From NCBI GenBank assembly GCA_944324465.1, contig CALUWI010000017.1:1-48923 (forward strand): a stretch of DNA of 48,923 nucleotides, in the 5' to 3' direction. The notes beneath the pieces were generated by a model. It saw only the letters and a list, made by a program, of their open reading frames with translations. It was not told where the DNA came from and ran no database searches. The position numbers and the translations under genes are program-made. Position 1 is the first letter of the stretch. Every line of letters starts with the position of its first letter. Source of the stretch: an uncultured Mucispirillum sp. GTDB taxonomy: Bacteria > Chrysiogenota > Deferribacteres > Deferribacterales > Mucispirillaceae. Positions 1-7,745 of the stretch are shown piece after piece.

Positions 1-306
1 TGTTGTGCCACCATTGCCATCGCCACCTGGATTTGGGTCAGTTGTTGTGCCACCATCGCCGTCACCGCCTGGGTTTGGGTCTGTTGTTGTGCCGCCTTCA
101 CCATCACCACCTGGATTTGGGTCTGTTGTTGTGCCACCTTCGCCGTTACCGCCTGGATTAGTTTGATTATCATTATTATCATCTGGATTTATTGGTTGAC
201 TTGTACTGTTATCTTCAGTAAATTTTTTTGATTCAGTTGTGTTTACATCGCCGCAGGCTGATATAAATACAATCATCAGAGGTATTAAAAATAATAATTT
301 TTTCAT
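1..306 (-). CDS. Repeat-rich lipoprotein, N-terminal part (runs off window)
   Basis: The gene starts with ATG at 306 and stays open to the left edge of the window, so only about 102 N-terminal residues are visible. They begin with a lipoprotein signal (MKKLLFLIPLMIVFISACGD, lipobox ISAC), so the mature protein should be lipid-anchored outside the inner membrane. After a short Asn/Asp-rich stretch come repeats of 14 residues of the type GGDGEGGTTTDPNP, encoded by a 42-base tandem repeat. The signal and the repeat length match those of the lipoprotein at 29661-31496, so the two are probably paralogues with different repeat sequences. The function is unknown; the repeat region looks like a flexible stalk for a C-terminal domain that lies outside the window. 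Confidence 0.8.
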   Translation of the reverse strand, partial: MKKLLFLIPLMIVFISACGDVNTTESKKFTEDNSTSQPINPDDNNDNQTNPGGNGEGGTTTDPNPGGDGEGGTTTDPNPGGDGDGGTTTDPNPGGDGNGGTT

Positions 307-453
307 ATATTACCATCCATATTTAATACTATAAATATATTTAAACTCTGGATAGTTGTCAATGATTTTCGCCTTACAACACATTATAATATGTTACTAT
401 ACATATTAATATATGATAAATAAGATAAAAATTGTATATTTATCATATATTTT

Positions 454-477
454 GCAGACCCTTTTTTAAGGGTCTGC
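454..477 (-). terminator. Hairpin terminator after the 495-1820 lipoprotein gene
   Basis: A perfect 10-bp stem (GCAGACCCTT with AAGGGTCTGC) closes a TTTT loop 17 bases beyond the stop codon of the upstream minus-strand gene. There is no clean U tract after it on the minus strand, so termination is likely but not certain. The rest of 307-494 is AT-rich and should hold the promoter of the gene at 1-306. Confidence 0.6.
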
Positions 478-494
478 ATGAGTCTTTATTATGC

Positions 495-1820
495 TTAATT
501 AGCCGCACTTGGTAAATTTTTTGCTGCTTTATTATAATTTGTTATAAGTGTTCTGCCTGCTTCTGTTTGAGATGTGCCATCAAAGAAAATATTTAATACA
601 TTTGTTGTAAAAGCTGCACTATCCTGATTAAATTCATCATAAGTATTTACACCATGATTTGTTAATTCTTTAATAATTACAGGCACTATTGTAGTATTTG
701 CATACATAGCATCACTCATAGGATTAAATGTAGTAAGTTTTGTGCCGCCTGCATTTACTAATGCTCTATAAAACTCTAATGCTCTGTTTTTTGATTTTTG
801 AGTTGCAGTATCTTTTACATAACCATCTAACCCTGCTAAAATCATAGCTGGAAATATCATTTCATCAGTTCCTGATGTTTGTAATGCTTCTTCATCCTGA
901 GTGCCAGTAGAAGTGCTTTCTGCATATCCATACTCTACAAATATATTAGATAAAGTCTGCATAAATGCCATCATTTCCTGCATAACTTGCATATTAGGAC
1001 CAGTAGGACCCATAATTTGCTGACCATTTGTTAAAATCAGCATAACAGAAAAATCTGGTGTTGCTATATTCCAATTATTAATATCCTTAATATATTCACC
1101 TCTATCATAAAATCCCTGTGCTAATGCATCTAAAAATGGCATATTATCAGGTAATACATATGGAGTTTTTATTCCTGAAATCCCACTTGATGAATTATTT
1201 AAATAATTTATAAAACTGCTGAATAAATAAACCATATTTGATGCGCCATTATTATCAAATGCACCAGAACTACTGATTTTTTCTTCTAATTTATCTGAAA
1301 TATATATAATTGGATTTGTATTATTTCTTACTCTTCTTAATGTATCAAGTAGCTCAGAGCCAGCAGTTCCATTCATAAATACACCCATTACTTTACCCAT
1401 AAATACACTTGCTTCAACATCTAATTCTGTATATGGAAGAATAGATGCAGTTGCATCGTTAGATGCTATTATTTTTGCCATAGCAGATGCAATTTCAGTA
1501 TTTGTTACTTCCCCAATACCAGCTACAGGAGGCATTTGCCCTCTTCCTACAATATTTTGAAATAATGATTTGATATTTGTTTCTGCATTTTGAGAATATT
1601 CACTAGAATATACTGGACTATCTTTAACATCACTTTCTTTAACATACTTTTTAAACTCATTTAAAAAAGCATTATCAACTTCATCATTAGTGTTAACAGT
1701 TGCTGACGGTGTTTGATTAGGGTCAAAACTGGTTTCTCCATTACTATTACCACTTTCTTCTGCACAGCCTGCAAGTGATAAAACAAAAATAGATAATAAA
1801 AGTAAAAATTTTTTCTTCAT
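495..1820 (-). CDS. Putative lipoprotein of unknown function, 441 aa
   Basis: The protein has a clear lipoprotein signal: MKKKF, a hydrophobic Leu-rich segment, and the lipobox LAGC with the lipidated Cys near residue 19. An acidic, Ser/Asn/Thr-rich linker follows, then about 380 residues of globular sequence with no motif I recognise. The start has a GGAGATG-type Shine-Dalgarno sequence before ATG at 1820. It follows tonB after a 64-base gap on the same strand, so it may be read from the heme operon as its last gene or have its own promoter in that AT-rich gap. A hairpin follows the stop codon. It may be an envelope partner of the upstream uptake system, but nothing in the sequence proves that. 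Confidence 0.75.
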   Translation of the reverse strand: MKKKFLLLLSIFVLSLAGCAEESGNSNGETSFDPNQTPSATVNTNDEVDNAFLNEFKKYVKESDVKDSPVYSSEYSQNAETNIKSLFQNIVGRGQMPPVAGIGEVTNTEIASAMAKIIASNDATASILPYTELDVEASVFMGKVMGVFMNGTAGSELLDTLRRVRNNTNPIIYISDKLEEKISSSGAFDNNGASNMVYLFSSFINYLNNSSSGISGIKTPYVLPDNMPFLDALAQGFYDRGEYIKDINNWNIATPDFSVMLILTNGQQIMGPTGPNMQVMQEMMAFMQTLSNIFVEYGYAESTSTGTQDEEALQTSGTDEMIFPAMILAGLDGYVKDTATQKSKNRALEFYRALVNAGGTKLTTFNPMSDAMYANTTIVPVIIKELTNHGVNTYDEFNQDSAAFTTNVLNIFFDGTSQTEAGRTLITNYNKAAKNLPSAAN

Positions 1821-1884
1821 TTCTTCATCTCCTTTTTTTGATATTGAATAATATTCTCAATATAAATTTAAAAAAATTTACTTA

Positions 1885-2640
1885 TTAGTTTAAGTAAAAG
1901 TCCACTGGGACAGTTACTTCTAAAAGTTTTCCATAAGAATTATCAACTACTGCTTTATAGCCAATAATTTTTTCTGCTGCTTTCAATGCAGCATTATCTA
2001 GTATTTTATTACCAGATGTTAATGAAAGCCTTATACCTGCTACAACCCCATTTGTATCAAGAGAAAAAGTAACTTTGGAAATACCTTCTGCACCTACACG
2101 CCTTGCCTGTTTAGGATACTTTTTATATCTTTCCATTTGGTTTACTATCCTTGCAGCTGCTTCCTGTTTAGCATTTACTGCATTACTTGTGCTGCTTCCA
2201 ATAACAGCTGATGGGTTATCTGTTTTTACAGTGCTTATATTGACAGCTTTCTTTTCCTGCATAACTTCTTTTTTAACTACTGCTTTTTTTGTCACTACTT
2301 TTTTTACTGGTTCTTCTTTCTTTTTTTCTTCCTCCTTTTTTTGAACAGGAATATCTTGAAAAATTATAAAATCACTATAATCTGCAAATATTTTCCTGCT
2401 CTTTTCCTTATTAATATTTTTTTCTGCATTCTCTATTTTCTCATAAGGCAGACTAAACTGAGCTTTTGGTATAGATACAAAATTAGTGAAATTAATATTC
2501 AATACTAAATGCATAAACCAAACTGCTGTAACTATTACAAATAAAATAAAAATAGATATATATTTGCATTTTTTATATTCTTTATCCTGCTCGTAATAAT
2601 TATGTGAATAATAATTTCTACCAGTATAATATATCTGCAT
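1885..2640 (-). CDS. tonB: TonB family energy transducer (heme operon)
   Basis: TonB carries inner-membrane proton-motive energy to outer-membrane receptors. The 251-residue protein has a basic/aromatic cytoplasmic N-terminus, one membrane segment at about residues 27-48, a long charged periplasmic linker rich in Lys, Glu and Val (about 100-135), and a C-terminal TonB domain (about 165-251) with the typical YPKQARRVGAEG start, LDNAALKAA helix and final VPVDFYL strand. The linker is Lys/Glu-based rather than the Pro-Lys/Pro-Glu array of the classic protein. It is the last gene of the exbB-exbD-tonB trio, 15 bases after exbD, and presumably energises the receptor at 7746-9830. It is only weakly similar to the second TonB at 13890-14558 outside the C-terminal domain. 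Confidence 0.88.
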   Translation of the reverse strand: MQIYYTGRNYYSHNYYEQDKEYKKCKYISIFILFVIVTAVWFMHLVLNINFTNFVSIPKAQFSLPYEKIENAEKNINKEKSRKIFADYSDFIIFQDIPVQKKEEEKKKEEPVKKVVTKKAVVKKEVMQEKKAVNISTVKTDNPSAVIGSSTSNAVNAKQEAAARIVNQMERYKKYPKQARRVGAEGISKVTFSLDTNGVVAGIRLSLTSGNKILDNAALKAAEKIIGYKAVVDNSYGKLLEVTVPVDFYLN

Positions 2641-2655
2641 ACAAAAAATGTCTCC

Positions 2656-3048
2656 CTATAACCTTTCCTTTACATCTGTACTTATGATAAATTTACCACC
2701 CCGCTCTTTTTTCGCTACATCTAAAATATGAACAAAAGACTCAAAAGGTGCAGACTTATCTATAAATAAATTAAGCACTTTATCAGGGTTTGATTGCAAG
2801 ATTTCTGTTAATTTATGGCTGTCAATAATACTTTCGCCATAATAGATTTTTCCATCATTAGTAACTGTTATTAATATTTCTTTTGTTCCTTTCTCACCAG
2901 CCTCTGCCATTTTAGAAGAAGGTAAAAGAACTTCTAATACTGGTTTTGAAAATGTTGTAGTCAAAATAAAAAATATTAACAGCATAAAAATAACATCAAT
3001 TAATGGTGTTAAATCTATATTTACATCTTCATCAAAATCAAATTTCAT
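2656..3048 (-). CDS. exbD: ExbD biopolymer transport protein
   Basis: ExbD works with ExbB as the proton-driven motor for TonB in the inner membrane. The 130-residue length is normal. A short cytoplasmic N-terminus (MKFDFDEDVNIDLTPLIDV) leads into a single membrane helix at about residues 14-33; it contains the key Asp (D18) in PLIDVIFMLLIFF that corresponds to the proton-path Asp of the family. The periplasmic part (about 45-130) has the usual LLPSS, ILITVTNDGKIYYG and DKSAPFE features. It lies 1 base after exbB and 15 bases before tonB, a classic exbB-exbD-tonB order. Confidence 0.93.
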   Translation of the reverse strand: MKFDFDEDVNIDLTPLIDVIFMLLIFFILTTTFSKPVLEVLLPSSKMAEAGEKGTKEILITVTNDGKIYYGESIIDSHKLTEILQSNPDKVLNLFIDKSAPFESFVHILDVAKKERGGKFIISTDVKERL

Positions 3049-3049
3049 A

Positions 3050-3661
3050 CTACACCTGATTTTTGCTTTCCCTTTTACATATTTCTAAAACTCTATAACT
3101 GTGTTCAATAGCTTCTATATGAAATGCCCTGAATTTAAGCATTAAATAGTAATATAATACAAGCACTGGAATGGCAACTGTAAGCCCCATGATAGTAGTA
3201 AGCAGTGCTTCCCATATACCACCTGCCAAAGATGCAGAATCTGGGTTACCCTCAGATGCTATCACCTGAAATACTCCCACCATACCTAAAACTGTGCCTA
3301 AAAGACCTAATAATGGCGATATAACAGATATCAGCCTAAGCCATGTAAGTGATTTTGAAACATGTTCAAAATTTCTGTGAAAAAGGTATGCCACCTCACT
3401 TCTTATATCTTCAGAATGTTCTGCATGAATATTTATAATATCACTAATTATTGCTATTAACGGGTTTTTAGTTTCGCTGCAAACATCTGTAACTTCCTGT
3501 TTATTTTTAAATTCACAGCATAAAAATTTCTTTTTAAACTCTCTCCATACAATAGTTAAATATATAAAAGTTTTTAGTCCAATATATAAAGCTATTGCTG
3601 CACATATTATAAGTGCAACTCCAGCATTACCAATTTGATGATAAATTGATATAATATCCAT
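3050..3661 (-). CDS. exbB: ExbB/TolQ/MotA-family proton channel
   Basis: ExbB forms the pentameric inner-membrane scaffold of the TonB motor. The 203-residue protein has three predicted membrane segments (about 12-36, 110-132 and 150-173) and the MotA/TolQ/ExbB core: LRLISVISPLLGLLGTVLGM with the conserved Gly/Pro pattern, followed by GGIWEALLTTIMGLTVAIPV, which holds the conserved Thr residues facing the proton path. The start lies 2 bases after the stop of the HutX/flavodoxin fusion, showing co-transcription with the heme genes. A TolQ role is possible by family, but the ExbD and TonB neighbours favour ExbB. Confidence 0.92.
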   Translation of the reverse strand: MDIISIYHQIGNAGVALIICAAIALYIGLKTFIYLTIVWREFKKKFLCCEFKNKQEVTDVCSETKNPLIAIISDIINIHAEHSEDIRSEVAYLFHRNFEHVSKSLTWLRLISVISPLLGLLGTVLGMVGVFQVIASEGNPDSASLAGGIWEALLTTIMGLTVAIPVLVLYYYLMLKFRAFHIEAIEHSYRVLEICKRESKNQV

Positions 3662-3663
3662 AT

Positions 3664-4962
3664 TTATAAACCAAGCCTTTCTACAAAAGATTTAAACACT
3701 GATTTTACATTATCTAAGTCATTATTATCAGGGTGAGTCTGTGCTTCTAAAAGCCTTGCTTTTCTTTCCGGTGTTAAAGGGTGAGTTTCTCCCATAAACT
3801 TACCCATATAGTCCATTAATTTAGGGTCAATTTTTCCAAGACATAAGAAACTGCCAAGCACATTATTATTTTTTCCTGATAGTTTAAGCATATTTTCGCT
3901 GTCTCTTATGCAGCCTTTAGCATGTGGAGAATCAGGATAAGCACCAAGAGTGCCAAAAAGAGCCACATTCATATTTTTTAATGACCTTATTAATTTTTTA
4001 CTTTTTGCATCAGGCAGGCCTCTGTCTACCCAATAACCTACTGATATAAAATAATATTCATCTATATTTTCAGGTAAATTATCAATAGGGAATATATCAC
4101 AGTTTGGAATAACACTTTGCACTGCTTCTGCAACTTTTTTAGTATTTCCTGTTAAAGATGAGTAAATAACAAGGCTTTTTCTGCTGACTGGTTCATATGA
4201 ATATTCACCTTTCATCTTATAAAATGAAGTTTTTATATTTTCTATTATCTGCCTGTTTTCTCTGCCTGCATATACAGAAAAAATTAAACCACCAGTCTTA
4301 TCAAAAAATAAAACAGAAAGACTTTCAAGAGTCATAAAAGGCATTGTAGAAAAAACTATTGTATGAATATTATCTGCTTTAATATGGCCTTCAAAAGCAG
4401 AGCCACCACCCATAATATTATAAAAGCCATGACCAAAAACACCTTCTGCAATTTTTGTAGATATTTCAAAAGCAGAACCTTTGTATTGTATAATAACAGT
4501 AGCTTTTTCCCATGTGGCAAGCTCTTTCCATATTCTTTCAAAATTTTTACCGTCAGTAATAGTCCGCATATTTTCAGGCATTGCATAGCATACTTCTAAA
4601 TCTGATACACCATACATTTGTGCAAATGTAGAAATAGTAAAAGGCTTTTTTTCCTGCATAAGTAATGGTAAATCTTCTTTTAATTTAGTAAAGCCTAAAA
4701 CTTTTTCTTCAATAACTTCTTCTTCCTTATCATATTTAAAAGGCATACCTGCTATATCTGGCTTTTGCATATTATTATGCTTATTTTCCTCTTTACCATG
4801 ACAGTGTCCCTGTTGTTTACCTTCTTCATGGCTTTGGACCTGCTGGTGCTCATTGCTGTGAGAGCCGCACTCACATTTTTTACCTTCATGGTTATGGTTT
4901 TCATGTTTTCCATGGCAGTGGCCATGCTGATGTTTTTTAGAATTTTCTTCAAAATTATTCAT
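3664..4962 (-). CDS. His-rich / HutX-like heme carrier / flavodoxin fusion
   Basis: This 432-residue protein has three parts. Residues 1-70 are extremely His-, Glu- and Lys-rich, with HGHCHGKH and GHCHGKEENK motifs and Cys pairs, suggesting heme or metal binding. Residues about 90-255 resemble HutX/ChuX, a cytosolic heme carrier made with HutW in other bacteria: the FTISTFAQMYGVSDLEV start, GHGFYNIMGGG, GHIKADNIHTIVF and FSVYAGRENR segments fit. Residues about 262-432 are a flavodoxin-like domain with the FMN phosphate loop SSLTGNTKKVA and a C-terminal half like the flavodoxins found beside bilin- and heme-degrading enzymes. The inferred role is to hold incoming heme or its product and deliver electrons to HutW in one polypeptide. 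AAGGAG lies 6 bases before the ATG at 4962. It sits between the ECF transporter and exbB in the same operon. Confidence 0.82.
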   Translation of the reverse strand: MNNFEENSKKHQHGHCHGKHENHNHEGKKCECGSHSNEHQQVQSHEEGKQQGHCHGKEENKHNNMQKPDIAGMPFKYDKEEEVIEEKVLGFTKLKEDLPLLMQEKKPFTISTFAQMYGVSDLEVCYAMPENMRTITDGKNFERIWKELATWEKATVIIQYKGSAFEISTKIAEGVFGHGFYNIMGGGSAFEGHIKADNIHTIVFSTMPFMTLESLSVLFFDKTGGLIFSVYAGRENRQIIENIKTSFYKMKGEYSYEPVSRKSLVIYSSLTGNTKKVAEAVQSVIPNCDIFPIDNLPENIDEYYFISVGYWVDRGLPDAKSKKLIRSLKNMNVALFGTLGAYPDSPHAKGCIRDSENMLKLSGKNNNVLGSFLCLGKIDPKLMDYMGKFMGETHPLTPERKARLLEAQTHPDNNDLDNVKSVFKSFVERLGL

Positions 4963-4977
4963 TTATATCTCCTTATT

Positions 4978-6414
4978 TTATACTGCTTTTTGTGTAATAT
5001 TTTTATTTTCAACAGGCAGCTTTAAAGCAAACCTGCATACTTTATTAATCAGTTCTAAATCGTGAGTAATCACTATAACAGCCGCACCTTTTTCTGCCAT
5101 ATCATTTAAAATATCTGCCACTTTCTGCATATTTCTGCCGTCTAGTCCGCTTGTTGGTTCATCTAAAATAATCACATCTGGTTTTTTAGCCACTGCACAG
5201 GCTATTACAAGCCTTTGTTTTTCGCCACCTGAAAGTGACTGGGGGTGTCTGTCTTTTAAATGAATAAGTCCAAACTGCTTTAATATATCTTCTGTCATTT
5301 TAACTTTTTCATCTGATTTCATTTTCTTATGAGCTATATCTATACTTGTATATACTTCTTCAAAGCAGGAACGCATATAAAGCTGAAAATCAGCATTTTG
5401 CAGCACAAGAGAAGCATTTGACTGTAATATCTTTTTATCTGTAACTTTATTATTTAATAATATCTTTCCAGAAGTTATTTTATTAAGCCCTGTTATAAGC
5501 CTTGCAAGAGTAGTTTTGCCTGCTCCATTATGACCTAATATGGCAGTAACTCCATAAGGTATAGTAAAAGATACATTATTAAATATTTTATGTTTCCCTT
5601 TATAATTAAAAGACATATTTTCAATATTTAAACATACATTTTCGCTGTCAGAACAATCTAATAATCTTCCTCTATTATCATTTATTTCTATATCGCGAAG
5701 TCCATATTCTTTTCTAAAATTACTATCCAGTAAAATATCAAAAGAGCCTTCTTTGATTATTTTTCCTTTAGACATAACGAGATATCTATCTGCTATATCT
5801 TTAGTCCAGTATAGTCTGTGGTCTACAATTAATACTGCATATCCTTTTTTCTTTAATTCATTTAATTTTTCTGCTAATTCATTAGTTGATTCCACATCTA
5901 AATTAGCAGTAGGCTCATCAAGAATAACTACTTTTACTTTCTGCAGAATAATACCTGCAAGCCCTACTTTTTGTTTCTGCCCTTCAGAAAGGCTTGTTAC
6001 AGAAGATGAAAGGATATTAGTTATTTTAAAATCAGCTGCAGTTTTATTAATATCTGATTTAATTTGTTCAGGACTTTCACCTTTACATTCAAGAGCAAAT
6101 GCAAGTTCATCATCTACATTTAATGCAAAAAACTGCTGTTCCGGGTCTTGAAAAAGTGAGCCTGCAAGCCTTGAAATACTGCTTATTGTTTTATCTTTTG
6201 TATCTTCATTACATATTTTTACCTGCCCCTGCAGATTACCTTTATAGTAATGGGGACAAAGCCCGTTAATAAGCCTTATAAGAGTAGTTTTACCGCAGCC
6301 GCTTAAACCAGTGCATACTACTATTTCACCAGCATTAATTTTTAAGTTTATATTTTCCACCGCACTTTTTTCCTGATATGGATAAGTGTATGTTACATTA
6401 ATTAACTCTATCAT
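4978..6414 (-). CDS. ECF transporter ATPase, two ABC domains fused (EcfA-EcfA')
   Basis: The 478-residue protein contains two complete ABC ATPase domains in tandem, so it supplies both nucleotide-binding subunits of an ECF importer. Domain 1 has Walker A at 36-43 (GLSGCGKT), signature LSEGQ at 142-146 and Walker B with DEPT at 166-169. Domain 2 has Walker A at 294-301 (GHNGAGKT), LSGGE at 394-398 and DEPT at 418-421. Both keep the switch His (VDHR about 198-201, ITHD near 453). The start codon overlaps the end of the EcfT gene by 4 bases (ATGA), showing translational coupling. The substrate cannot be read from this subunit; the heme-linked operon suggests heme, a heme breakdown product or a related tetrapyrrole. 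Confidence 0.93.
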   Translation of the reverse strand: MIELINVTYTYPYQEKSAVENINLKINAGEIVVCTGLSGCGKTTLIRLINGLCPHYYKGNLQGQVKICNEDTKDKTISSISRLAGSLFQDPEQQFFALNVDDELAFALECKGESPEQIKSDINKTAADFKITNILSSSVTSLSEGQKQKVGLAGIILQKVKVVILDEPTANLDVESTNELAEKLNELKKKGYAVLIVDHRLYWTKDIADRYLVMSKGKIIKEGSFDILLDSNFRKEYGLRDIEINDNRGRLLDCSDSENVCLNIENMSFNYKGKHKIFNNVSFTIPYGVTAILGHNGAGKTTLARLITGLNKITSGKILLNNKVTDKKILQSNASLVLQNADFQLYMRSCFEEVYTSIDIAHKKMKSDEKVKMTEDILKQFGLIHLKDRHPQSLSGGEKQRLVIACAVAKKPDVIILDEPTSGLDGRNMQKVADILNDMAEKGAAVIVITHDLELINKVCRFALKLPVENKNITQKAV

Positions 6415-7211
6415 CTGTGTAAGCTCCTAAGGGACTCTGGCACTTCAATATGTATCTGCACCATAAATGATGTAACAATAATACATATAAAACAGATTAC
6501 TAAAAACATATCGTAAGCTGTAAAATTAAGTGATTTATAAGGGCGGACTTTATCAGAAAGCCCAATACCTTTTAACTCTGCAGCAACACCAAGTTCTTCT
6601 GAAGCTCTTAATGACCTGAATAATAAAGGCATAAAAAGATAACGCCCCATAAGTAATGGACTTTTAAAAAATGAAATAAATGATACTTCAATTCCCCTTG
6701 TAGCAAGAGATTCTATTATCTGCTTTATATCACTTATAAATGCAGGAATAAACCTTATCATTACAGCAACAGGTATATATATAAAAAGTGGTAAATTAAA
6801 ACTTTTTAAAGCTGTTAATATGCTTTGTATATTTGTAGTAAAAGCAAGGGGAAGCAGAACATTTATCATAGTTACCATTCGCATAAATGGCACAGCTAAG
6901 GCAAAATATGACCTGCCTTCCATAAAATTCACAAACATATTAATAATAAACAAGCTGCCTGCAGCAACTGCCATAATAAAAACTACAAACAAATAAGTTA
7001 ATGCCATAACTTTTGGTTTTCGCATATAAAATGCATAAATTAGAGAAGCTGCAAGCAATACAATTTGAGCATAGATGCTGGATATTGCAATAGCTGCAAT
7101 AGAAGTTCCAAAAGTAATAATAAGTTTTGCTCTCACATCTATTCCGCTCATACCTTTTAACCTTTTATCATCATATATAGTATTATCATTAACTGCGAAC
7201 GATTCCTGCAT
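6411..7211 (-). CDS. ECF transporter membrane subunit EcfT
   Basis: EcfT couples ATP hydrolysis to the substrate-binding S component in the inner membrane. The 266-residue protein has the CbiQ/EcfT pattern: several N-terminal membrane helices (about 30-125), a cytoplasmic helical region, and conserved basic coupling motifs of the Ala-Arg-Gly type, here seen as LATRGIE (near 170) and in the LFRSLRASEELGVAAELKGIG segment (about 195-215). A C-terminal membrane helix follows. It overlaps the S component by 24 bases and the ATPase by 4 bases, so the three proteins are made as a unit. AGGGAG lies 7 bases before the chosen ATG. Confidence 0.88.
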   Translation of the reverse strand: MQESFAVNDNTIYDDKRLKGMSGIDVRAKLIITFGTSIAAIAISSIYAQIVLLAASLIYAFYMRKPKVMALTYLFVVFIMAVAAGSLFIINMFVNFMEGRSYFALAVPFMRMVTMINVLLPLAFTTNIQSILTALKSFNLPLFIYIPVAVMIRFIPAFISDIKQIIESLATRGIEVSFISFFKSPLLMGRYLFMPLLFRSLRASEELGVAAELKGIGLSDKVRPYKSLNFTAYDMFLVICFICIIVTSFMVQIHIEVPESLRSLHR

Positions 7212-7734
7212 ATCTTAACTCCCTCACTGCCTTTACACCTGCAAAAAGTCCAATCACTGCTCCAATATAGCCAAAAGCTATAATAGGGATTACCATATAA
7301 ACAATTTCCGGTGTTTCTCTCATTACTAAATAAGCAATAAATAATGAAAGCACTCTGTATGAAAAATCAAAAGCTGCAACACCAATAACTGCTGCATATT
7401 TTTTTGAAGCTCCACCTGAAATAAGAATAAAAAATTCGCCAATAAAAGATGCTAAAAACATACCTAATGCTGTAGATGCTTCTGCACCCATAAGTAATAA
7501 AGAGATAAGCATAGATACAAATGTAAAAAGTATCATAGTGCCTGATTTTTTTACTTTATAAAGCATAACTATAAAAAATGTAGTAAATATTAAATTTTTA
7601 ATAAGCAGAGTAACAGGGTTCATACCACCGCCAGCTAAAGCCACAACCATAGTTATTACTTTTGCAGCTGCAGCAAATACACCTATTGTTACAAGCTCTC
7701 CAATTGTCCAGTGATATTTTAGTTTTTTAAACAT
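7189..7734 (-). CDS. ECF transporter substrate-binding (S) component, MptD/Trep_Strep-like
   Basis: This small integral membrane protein (181 aa from the chosen start) has about five or six hydrophobic helices and the S-component opening WTIGELVTIGVFAAAAKVI. Its overall look, including GGGMNPVTLLIKNLIFT and the C-terminal GYIGAVIGLFAGVKAVRELRYAG, fits the MptD/Trep_Strep group of putative S components, whose substrates are not settled. An in-frame ATG at 7746 overlaps the stop codon of the receptor gene (TAATG), but GAGG sits 6 bases before the ATG at 7734, so I prefer the latter. The operon gives the best substrate clue: heme or a derivative. An ECF-like heme importer has been described in Lactobacillus sakei. 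Confidence 0.83.
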   Translation of the reverse strand: MFKKLKYHWTIGELVTIGVFAAAAKVITMVVALAGGGMNPVTLLIKNLIFTTFFIVMLYKVKKSGTMILFTFVSMLISLLLMGAEASTALGMFLASFIGEFFILISGGASKKYAAVIGVAAFDFSYRVLSLFIAYLVMRETPEIVYMVIPIIAFGYIGAVIGLFAGVKAVRELRYAGIVRS

Positions 7735-7745
7735 ATTTAGCCTCA

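Noticed and set aside
1-180. Regular 42-base repeats resembling a CRISPR array at first glance
   Set aside because: They are back-to-back without unique spacers, stay in frame and encode a 14-residue protein repeat.
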